Shown piece by piece: positions 54,787 to 61,603 of a stretch of 64,000 nucleotides of DNA. Position numbers and translations under genes: made by a program. Source of the stretch: Brumimicrobium sp033722555. GTDB lineage: Bacteria > Bacteroidota > Bacteroidia > Flavobacteriales_D > Crocinitomicaceae. Every line of letters begins with the position of its first letter. The stretch's first letter is position 1. The DNA lies in contig JAWVYS010000013.1 of NCBI GenBank assembly GCA_033722555.1, positions 1-64,000 on the forward strand. Direction: 5' to 3'. Under the pieces are notes generated by a model that had not been told where the DNA came from, made no database searches, and saw only the letters and a list, made by a program, of their open reading frames with translations.

Positions 54787-56340
54787 CTATCGTTTGACTA
54801 TCTTTTGATGATATACTTTTCCGTTCAGTCTGATAGAAACATGATAAACTCCTGTTGGAACTGTGTATCCGGTTTTTGACTGACCATCCCAATTTAAAGA
54901 GAGTGAGCTTTGAAACTCCAGTCCATTTGCCAGTGAACGAATATGTTTGCCATTAAGATCATAGATACTCACTGATACGCTATTTTCTCCCGACTCACCC
55001 GTTATGTCTATGTTCAAACTTTCCATCATCGGATTTGGATAAACGGACAGGGGAACATTCTCTTCTTTAACAAGTAACTCATCCAGGGATAAGCTGGTCA
55101 TTTGCTCCAGGTCATGGTTTTCATCTCCCGGCACGTAAATCAGGTAATGAAAATAGACCAGAAACATTTCATCCGTTGTATTCAGACCAGGATAAACCGT
55201 TATCGGAGGATTGTTGGGGTTGTGAACATTATTCACCGTGTTGTCGTAGACGCCGTTAGCATGAAATACTGAGTTAGAAGGGATCTTAACCAGGTTCTTA
55301 AACTGGTAAAAATCCTGCCAGTGAAAGTCCCAGCGTGGAATATCAATCAAGCGTACAGTATCGTTCGTCGGAGTCAGAGCGTAACTTCTTATTTCTTCTC
55401 CCAGCAGGTGCATATGTGGAAAAACACTTAGTAAAGAAAGGTCTATGGGAATATTACCGTAGGAAGCGCTTACCGGGGTAACCTGGTTCGGCGGAAGCTG
55501 GAAACTCCAGTTTTGTAGAATAGGTGCGGCATTCACCGTTCGAATTCCGGTTTCCTGATCATCGTAGAAATGAAAAATCACCTTTGTACTGTCGAACTGG
55601 CCGTAACTCCCTTCGGGATAGTGCATAGCAAACACAATGTTTGATCCGGCGGGAATATTCATCCCGAGCTTCAGCGCAGGACTATTTGGAAAAATAAGCG
55701 GTGATGACCCGGGAGTGTAACCACCCACGAGAACCGCATTGGCAGGGCCATTACATTGTCCGCTTGTCGTATCTGTGGGATATGTGGCGTTTTCATCTAC
55801 ATAAATCAGACAGTGATGAACGATTTCCCGGTTACCGGGGAGAACTTCCATCGCTTTAATGTTTTTACCCTGTAGTAATCCTGAAGGCATAGAAAAACAA
55901 ACGTAATCGTCAGAGCCAGGCATAGCCTTACTCATATACGTAGGTATCTGAACTTCAAGATCGCCCGGACCTAATAAGGCGTCGGCGGGAAAAACCGGGG
56001 GTGCAGGAGTATTTGCCGGATTTCCCTGAGGCATTCCGTTTTGAAGCCAGTTCAATAGTGTGGATTTTTCCGCAGGTTCCAAAGCCCGGGAGTGAGCCAT
56101 TGGTTTGTATTCATCATTCGGCGGCCACGGCGGCATCCGATCTTGGAAAACAGCGTCGTAAATCCCTGCCGACTGAGCAGTAACCTCCTGATAATTCATC
56201 AGTGAAAACGGAGCAATACCGTTTGGATTGTGACAACTGGCACAGTTATCAAATATTAGTTGTGCAACATCGTCTGAATAAGTCTGGGAAAACGATGCCG
56301 ATAAAAAAGAAAGGCTAATAGAAAGTAGTAAAGTTCTCAT
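54787..56340 (-). CDS. secreted cytochrome c / copper monooxygenase fusion, T9SS type A
   Basis: This protein of 517 residues has a signal peptide at 1-19 and a c-type cytochrome domain with heme motif CASCH at 33-37 and a likely axial Met69 in RMPPWPP. A region with all copper ligands of the type II ascorbate-dependent (PHM/DBH-like) monooxygenase core follows: HH at 175-176, His240 in AMHYPEG, HMH at 309-311, and Met392 in TDEMFL. A type A sorting tail closes it (VYPNPMMESLNI, GVYHVSIRL, final KIVKR). The heme may feed electrons to the copper centre. Substrate unknown. Confidence 0.88.
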   Translation of the reverse strand: MRTLLLSISLSFLSASFSQTYSDDVAQLIFDNCASCHNPNGIAPFSLMNYQEVTAQSAGIYDAVFQDRMPPWPPNDEYKPMAHSRALEPAEKSTLLNWLQNGMPQGNPANTPAPPVFPADALLGPGDLEVQIPTYMSKAMPGSDDYVCFSMPSGLLQGKNIKAMEVLPGNREIVHHCLIYVDENATYPTDTTSGQCNGPANAVLVGGYTPGSSPLIFPNSPALKLGMNIPAGSNIVFAMHYPEGSYGQFDSTKVIFHFYDDQETGIRTVNAAPILQNWSFQLPPNQVTPVSASYGNIPIDLSLLSVFPHMHLLGEEIRSYALTPTNDTVRLIDIPRWDFHWQDFYQFKNLVKIPSNSVFHANGVYDNTVNNVHNPNNPPITVYPGLNTTDEMFLVYFHYLIYVPGDENHDLEQMTSLSLDELLVKEENVPLSVYPNPMMESLNIDITGESGENSVSVSIYDLNGKHIRSLANGLEFQSSLSLNWDGQSKTGYTVPTGVYHVSIRLNGKVYHQKIVKR

Positions 56341-56491
56341 TATGAAAAATTTTATGGCAATTTACGACTATTAATTTAAATCACCGAATACTGTTAAAGT
56401 TTTATAAGTTTCAATGTTTAAGAGTAATCCATTTTGGAGGGAAAACAGAGATGCTAATTTTTGTGTAAGTTTTAACCAAATGTAATAAATC

Positions 56492-56923
56492 ATGATTAAT
56501 TATAAATTTTTCCTTTATTGTTTGATTTCAACGGTCCTTTTAAGCTCCTGTTCTAAGGTAAAAACCAAGAATGTGGAGAAATCAATTACCGATGGAAATT
56601 GGAAGGTATCCTACTATAGTGAAGATGGACAAATTGAAACACATCATTATGAAGGATATTCTTTCGACTTTAAAGAGGATGGAACTGTTGTGGCAACAAA
56701 GTCAGGAAGTACCGTGACGGGTTCTTGGTCTACCTCAAAGGACAGCAGCAATGATGATAGTGTAAGTGACGTGGATTTCACATTGAATTCCCCTGCTATT
56801 AATGAATTTGATGATCTTTCCGACGAGTGGGACGTGATCAGTGAGTCCGACAGCAAAATTGAACTTCGCGATGTGAGCGGTGGAGACGGAAGCATTGATG
56901 AGCTTACGTTTTCGAAAATGTAA
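56492..56923 (+). CDS. small lipocalin-like lipoprotein
   Basis: A protein of 143 residues with a signal peptide ending in the lipobox LLSSC and Cys20, so probably lipid-anchored. The mature part is acidic and beta-rich with WKVSYY and FDFKEDGTVVATKSGSTVTGSW, the pattern of small lipocalin-like proteins in Bacteroidota. No ligand residues can be named. It lies in a gap between the divergent cytochrome/monooxygenase gene and the ArsC/Spx-like gene. No function is proposed. Confidence 0.8.
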   Translation: MINYKFFLYCLISTVLLSSCSKVKTKNVEKSITDGNWKVSYYSEDGQIETHHYEGYSFDFKEDGTVVATKSGSTVTGSWSTSKDSSNDDSVSDVDFTLNSPAINEFDDLSDEWDVISESDSKIELRDVSGGDGSIDELTFSKM

Positions 56924-56993
56924 TTTCGTATAGGGTTCATTTTTGGGACAAGTTTTCTCTTTCAGTTGAAAACATTTTGGTTTTTTAAAATGT

Positions 56994-57001
56994 TAACTTT
57001 G
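56994..57001 (+). promoter_or_regulatory. -7 element before the ArsC/Spx-like gene
   Basis: TAACTTTG is a perfect match to TAnnTTTG, 16 bases before the ATG. TTTG occurs 14 bases upstream, shorter than the usual spacing. Confidence 0.45.
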
Positions 57002-57017
57002 TCTGAAAAAGAGCACC

Positions 57018-57377
57018 ATGAGAAAGGTATATCATCTATCGAGCTGTAACACCAATCAACGAATTTTGAAGGAGCTGAACCTTGACAACAGGGTTGAGTT
57101 GCGAGATATCAAAGAAAAAAACATTGATCCTGACACCTTGGATTTTCTGCGCGAGAAAGTTGGCTCCTACGAGGAATTGTTCAATAAAAGAGCGATTAAA
57201 TACCGCAAGAATAAATTGAACGAAAGAACACTTTCCGAAGAAGATTATAAGTCGGAAATGCTGAAGGAATATACTTTTTTAAAAAGACCATTTATCATTC
57301 TCGACGACGAGGTTTTTATAGGCAATTCTAAGAAAACAGTTGCAGCAGCCAAAGAGGCATACTCCAGACTCAAATGA
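57018..57377 (+). CDS. ArsC/Spx/YffB-family thioredoxin-fold protein
   Basis: A protein of 119 residues with the ArsC-like fold. It has an N-terminal HLSSCNTNQRI with Cys10, a central RDIKEKNIDPDTLDFLREKVGSYEELFNKR, and the conserved FLKRPFIILDDEVFIGNSKKTV with Arg in KRP. A second Cys of a CxxC pair is absent (the residue three after is Asn), so a disulfide mechanism like Spx is not supported and a glutathione-linked or structural role is possible. It is coupled to the downstream transporter gene (ATGA). Confidence 0.87.
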   Translation: MRKVYHLSSCNTNQRILKELNLDNRVELRDIKEKNIDPDTLDFLREKVGSYEELFNKRAIKYRKNKLNERTLSEEDYKSEMLKEYTFLKRPFIILDDEVFIGNSKKTVAAAKEAYSRLK

Positions 57378-58321
57378 ACAGAGTAATTCTTGCTCATCTG
57401 GCGCTTTTTGGCTTGAATGTACTTTACGGAGCCAATCACTTACTCGCCAAGGAAGTAATGCCGGCTCATTTGAGGCCAAATGCTTTTATTCTTTTCCGTG
57501 CACTCACGACTACCTTTTTGTTTCTATTGATTTTCTTCACTTTTGTTAGAGAGAAAATAGTTTTTAATGATCTCCTACGGCTTGCTGTTTGTGGGTTTTT
57601 CGGAGTAGCCGTCAATCAGCTTTTCTTTTTTAACGGGCTTCAGCTTACTTCCCCGATTAACGTAGGAATCATCATGACTTCAACCCCGATTTTGGTGGTT
57701 ATCCTGTCTTATTTTATTCTGAAAGAAAGAATAACAGCAATGAAAACGGTCGGGGTGATAATAGGTGCGATAGGTGCTGTTTCTCTTACGGTCGCAGGCA
57801 GGGTGCCGGAATTCGATTCCTCGCTCGGGGATCTCTTTGTATTTATAAACGCTCTTTCCTTTGGTATTTATCTCGTGTTGGTCAAGCCCCTGATGAACAA
57901 ATACAAACCACTTACAGTTATAACGTTTAATTTTTTGTTTGGGCTTCTCTTCATTATGGCTTATCCGGAGGTTTGGAATGATCTGGTGCGTGTTGAATTT
58001 GAAAAAATCCCATCCAACATCTGGGGCAATATTACTTTTGTCATTATCGGGGCTACTTTTTTTACCTATTTACTAAATATTTTTGCTTTAAAACATGTCA
58101 GTCCGAGTGTGAGTGGTAGCTATATCTACACCCAACCCATTTTGGTAATGGTGTTTACGGTTTTATTTGCTGAATTCGGATGGACAGAAGATTTTGTTGA
58201 GGCGATAACCCTGGAGAAATCATTGTATATGCTCATGATATTCAGTGGAGTATATCTGATATCGCGGTCTTCCTATCTGGAGAGGATGAAAAGGAAGAAA
58301 GAGGCTCTTCAAGAAGTTTGA
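57374..58321 (+). CDS. EamA/DMT family permease
   Basis: A 315-residue membrane protein of the drug/metabolite transporter superfamily with ten membrane segments in two EamA halves (about 5-140 and 150-300). Landmarks include NAFILFRALTTTF, NVGIIMTSTPILVVILSYFILKERI and HVSPSVSGSYIYTQPILVM. Its start lies in an ATGA overlap with the stop of the preceding gene. Its end overlaps the convergent oxidoreductase gene by 13 bases. Substrate unknown. Confidence 0.92.
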   Translation: MNRVILAHLALFGLNVLYGANHLLAKEVMPAHLRPNAFILFRALTTTFLFLLIFFTFVREKIVFNDLLRLAVCGFFGVAVNQLFFFNGLQLTSPINVGIIMTSTPILVVILSYFILKERITAMKTVGVIIGAIGAVSLTVAGRVPEFDSSLGDLFVFINALSFGIYLVLVKPLMNKYKPLTVITFNFLFGLLFIMAYPEVWNDLVRVEFEKIPSNIWGNITFVIIGATFFTYLLNIFALKHVSPSVSGSYIYTQPILVMVFTVLFAEFGWTEDFVEAITLEKSLYMLMIFSGVYLISRSSYLERMKRKKEALQEV

Positions 58322-59367
58322 TCGGGATAATGCTTTTTGAAAAAGCGTTTTATATCAACTTCCGCATCCAGTGCTTTTCCACTGAATAGATAAGAATAAA
58401 ACACTCCTGCAAAAAAAGGAGCTATCATGTATCCTTTGGTTCCCATTCCATTGAAAATGAAGATGCCTTTATGTTTAGGGTGTTCTCCTAACATTGGTCG
58501 CCGATCAGCTACTGTAGGGCGTATACCTGCTTCCTGATTCACTATTTCTACAGGCGCTGAGGAAAGATTTCTATACTGTTCCATCAGTTCGGATTTTGCT
58601 TCTTCGGTAATAGTAGTGTCCGTTGTGTTCCATGCAAATGTAGCCCCTATCTTATAAAGCTCATCATTTGTTGGCAGCACAAAACATTTCCTGTTCAAGA
58701 TTTCACTTTTTATGAGTTGCTCACTTCTTACGGTGAGGACCTCCCCCTTGGTATGTCTCAAGGGTAAATAGTTAAAATACGGGTTTTCAATCATTTTATA
58801 ACCTTCGGCAAAAATGATATGCGTATAACTTTCTCCACGATAACTCAATTTTTCCGGGTCGAACTCAGTGAAATTAAATGCTTCTAAAGTAAGCAATCCG
58901 TTTTCCCGGAGAAAACGCTGATTTTCATGCATGAAAATCTTACTTTCTATATAACCGGGTGAATTTACCCAGCCGCTACCGTATTTTTCTATGACGTATT
59001 CGGGAGATTCTGTCGTTTCTTCGAGGGGGAAAATATAATTCCTGTAATCTATATCGCTGCTACGTATTTTCCAGTTTGCCCTTTCTTCTTCAGTAGAGAA
59101 AACCCTTCTGATCTTTCTGGGAAAGAAAAATTTAGCATCGATTCTTTTTTCAATTTTTGGATAAAAATCCTTCAGGTAAGGAATGAGATCGTCGCCACGC
59201 CAGGTTTTAAGCATTTTACGAAAGACCATGGGATTGATCATGCCGGCTGCAATTTTTGAACTGACGTTGTTTCCCGAGTCTATAAGCTTAAAAGCAAGTC
59301 CTTTCTCAAGAAATGTGTGAGCCAGACATATTCCGGAAACACCCGCACCGACAATCAGAATTTTCAT
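58309..59367 (-). CDS. FAD-dependent oxidoreductase (D-amino acid oxidase family)
   Basis: This flavoprotein of 352 residues begins with the FAD Rossmann motif VGAGVSG at 6-12. It also contains GMINPMVFRKMLKTW and, near the C-terminus, GIRPTVADRRPMLGEHP with FNGMGTKGYMIAPFF, the flavin-contact region of the DAO family. The substrate (amine or amino acid) is not indicated by context; it stands next to comF only by position. A perfect -7 element lies upstream (59384-59391). Confidence 0.9.
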   Translation of the reverse strand: MKILIVGAGVSGICLAHTFLEKGLAFKLIDSGNNVSSKIAAGMINPMVFRKMLKTWRGDDLIPYLKDFYPKIEKRIDAKFFFPRKIRRVFSTEEERANWKIRSSDIDYRNYIFPLEETTESPEYVIEKYGSGWVNSPGYIESKIFMHENQRFLRENGLLTLEAFNFTEFDPEKLSYRGESYTHIIFAEGYKMIENPYFNYLPLRHTKGEVLTVRSEQLIKSEILNRKCFVLPTNDELYKIGATFAWNTTDTTITEEAKSELMEQYRNLSSAPVEIVNQEAGIRPTVADRRPMLGEHPKHKGIFIFNGMGTKGYMIAPFFAGVFYSYLFSGKALDAEVDIKRFFKKHYPDQTS

Positions 59368-59383
59368 GGAAGTTATTTGAATA

Positions 59384-59391
59384 CAAAGTTA
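59384..59391 (-). promoter_or_regulatory. -7 element of the FAD oxidoreductase gene
   Basis: On the minus strand TAACTTTG matches TAnnTTTG exactly, 16 bases upstream of the ATG. No clear TTG lies 19-20 bases further upstream. Confidence 0.4.
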
Positions 59392-59424
59392 AGAAGGTAA
59401 ACGAGAACCTCCTATTCAGCGGGA

Positions 59425-60144
59425 TTATTTTGCTATCGCCAGCGTGAGCAAACTTATTTTTTGACCGGGCAGAAGATCCTTGATTGATTTTGCGGCTGCT
59501 TCCAGGGTAGACCCCGTTGTCAAAACATCATCAACAATGGCTGTGTGATTATAATTGTTCAGTATATCAGGGTCTGCTTCGAATATTGTTTTAACGTTGT
59601 CCCACCTTTCAAATCTGTTCTTTTTCGTTTGAGAATCGTGGTGCTTTTTTCTGCGAACTCCCTCAATTACGGGAATATTTAAAACGTTGCTTAGTCCTTG
59701 GGCGATCAAAGCACTTTGATTATAGCCGCGGATAAAACTTTTTTTAGAATGCAAAGGAATAGGAATGAGAGCGTCGATGGAAAGGAACTTTTCTGTATCC
59801 AGCAATCGGCGCCCCATCATTTCACCCATAAAAACACCCAGTTCTTTTCCTTCTTTATATTTTATAGTATGTAAAATCGTTTGGGTGGAATTTCCTTTTT
59901 CAAAGAAAAGACATGCCCAAACATGTTCTATTTTTATTCTGCCCCAGAAGAGTTCGTCAGCGTCCGTTGGCTCAATGTATTTTTCGTAATCGGTAAAAGA
60001 CAAATTAGTCAGACAGCTGATACAGAAGAATGATTGAGATTCGGGAAGTTCATCCTGACAAATAATACACGGATTCGGATAAATGAGTGATAAAAATCCC
60101 TTCATGGATTTACCAAAAATCTCGGATGCCTTTCGGGGGTTCAT
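59425..60144 (-). CDS. comF: ComF family phosphoribosyltransferase-like protein
   Basis: ComF-type protein of 239 residues: an N-terminal four-Cys zinc finger (Cys26, Cys29, Cys41, Cys44) and a PRTase-like domain with the PRPP loop AIVDDVLTTGST near 202-213 and the RGYNQSALIAQGL block. The family is linked to DNA uptake and to purine-type transferase activity, although its biochemistry is unclear. A second in-frame ATG at 60105 (MKGFLSLIYP) would still include the zinc finger and is a possible start. The gene is transcribed separately from the oxidoreductase. Confidence 0.9.
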   Translation of the reverse strand: MNPRKASEIFGKSMKGFLSLIYPNPCIICQDELPESQSFFCISCLTNLSFTDYEKYIEPTDADELFWGRIKIEHVWACLFFEKGNSTQTILHTIKYKEGKELGVFMGEMMGRRLLDTEKFLSIDALIPIPLHSKKSFIRGYNQSALIAQGLSNVLNIPVIEGVRRKKHHDSQTKKNRFERWDNVKTIFEADPDILNNYNHTAIVDDVLTTGSTLEAAAKSIKDLLPGQKISLLTLAIAK

Positions 60145-60589
60145 TTATAGCTTTATTTAACAATTAGTTGTTGGTAAGATAGGAGATTAAATTTTTTTCA
60201 GGGTGAAATTATGACTTAATTTTATAGGACGTTCTTCTACTTGTTGGTTTTACTGGTTGTCGGATAAAATACTGATATTTATCGATAAAGCTACATTAAA
60301 TATCTGTGAATATCTTTTAATTCAATGTTAATAATGTCGTTGAAGTCCATCAGTCAAGGGATTAAATTATTTATCCACATTCAAAAAAATAAATTGTGAA
60401 TTTCTTTAGTTGTGAGAGAATAAATATTTGACAATTTTTGTAGAGCTCAAATGAAGGTTTTTTACTTCTGAAAAATGCGGGTAAAAAATTTCGTAAACAG
60501 AGTATTAATAGAAGAAAAATTTGTAGTTAAACAGCGGTGTAGTATCGTCTACACATGAATATATTTTGCACAATAAAAACGGTTAAAAA
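60145..60589. promoter_or_regulatory. nrdB upstream regulatory region with DnaA-box-like site
   Basis: This 445-base AT-rich gap holds no gene. Features noticed: a 12-base palindrome TTTATCGATAAA (60278-60289), a perfect DnaA-box consensus TTATCCACA (60371-60379), an inverted repeat GTGTAG-6-CTACAC (60537-60554), and a putative -7 region TATATTTTGCAC (60560-60571) ahead of nrdB. E. coli nrdAB is known to be DnaA-controlled, but carry-over to this organism is inference. The 9-base site also occurs at least twice in coding DNA here, so chance is not excluded. Confidence 0.4.
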
Positions 60590-61564
60590 ATGGCACAAAA
60601 CGAACCAATTTTAGAGGAAAACAAAAACAGATTTGTTTTATTTCCAATTAAACACGACGACATCTGGGGATTCTACAAAAAGGCGGAGGCGAGCTTCTGG
60701 ACTGCAGAGGAAATTGATCTCTCACCGGATCTTGTAGACTGGGAGAACAAATTGAACGACGACGAGCGTTATTTCGTCAAACATGTTCTTGCTTTTTTCG
60801 CCGCTTCAGACGGGATCGTGAATGAAAATTTAGCAGAGAATTTTGTTGCTGAAGTACAGTACACGGAAGCTAAATTTTTCTACGGTTTCCAGATTGCCAT
60901 GGAGAACATTCATTCAGAGACTTATTCGCTTTTGATTGATACGTATATTAAAAACACCAGTGAGAAGAATGAGCTTTTCAACGCCATCGAAACGATGGAT
61001 TGTGTTAAGAAAAAAGCGGAGTGGGCGCTGAGATGGATCGATGAGGGAAATTTTGCGGAACGATTAATCGCTTTCGCCGCTGTTGAAGGTATTTTCTTCT
61101 CAGGATCTTTCTGTTCTATTTTCTGGCTTAAGAAAAGAGGGCTAATGCCGGGCCTTTCTTTCTCGAATGAGCTTATTTCAAGAGACGAAGGCTTGCACTG
61201 TGACTTTGCCTGTCTGCTTTACAACAACCATTTGGTTAACAAACTATCAGAAGAAAAGGTAAGAGCAATCATTCTTGATGCGGTGAAGATCGAGAAAGAA
61301 TTCATTCTGGAGGCACTTCCGGTAAAACTTATCGGTATGAATTCCGACCTGATGGCTCAATACATTGAATTTGTTGCCGACAGATTACTTGTAGAACTCG
61401 GTTGTAAGAAGGAATTTAATTCTACCAATCCGTTCGATTTTATGGACATGATTTCCATCGAGGGTAAGACGAACTTCTTCGAAAAGCGAGTGGCCGAGTA
61501 CCAGAAAGCAGGCGTTATGTCGGGCAACGATAAGCAATCATTCTCAATGGATGAAGATTTTTAA
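60590..61564 (+). CDS. nrdB: ribonucleoside-diphosphate reductase class I, beta subunit
   Basis: This R2-type subunit of 324 residues houses the di-iron site and tyrosyl radical. Ligand regions are AASDGIVNENL with Asp74, MENIHSETYSLL with Glu105 and His108, and the later GIFFSGSFCSIFWLKKRGLM and ISRDEGLHCDFACLL. The probable radical Tyr is Tyr112, by alignment with E. coli Tyr122. It is followed 39 bases later by the alpha subunit gene, an order of nrdB before nrdA. Confidence 0.95.
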   Translation: MAQNEPILEENKNRFVLFPIKHDDIWGFYKKAEASFWTAEEIDLSPDLVDWENKLNDDERYFVKHVLAFFAASDGIVNENLAENFVAEVQYTEAKFFYGFQIAMENIHSETYSLLIDTYIKNTSEKNELFNAIETMDCVKKKAEWALRWIDEGNFAERLIAFAAVEGIFFSGSFCSIFWLKKRGLMPGLSFSNELISRDEGLHCDFACLLYNNHLVNKLSEEKVRAIILDAVKIEKEFILEALPVKLIGMNSDLMAQYIEFVADRLLVELGCKKEFNSTNPFDFMDMISIEGKTNFFEKRVAEYQKAGVMSGNDKQSFSMDEDF

Positions 61565-61603
61565 GAAACCACACTAGTATAAAACCAATATAAAAGAATT
61601 CCT

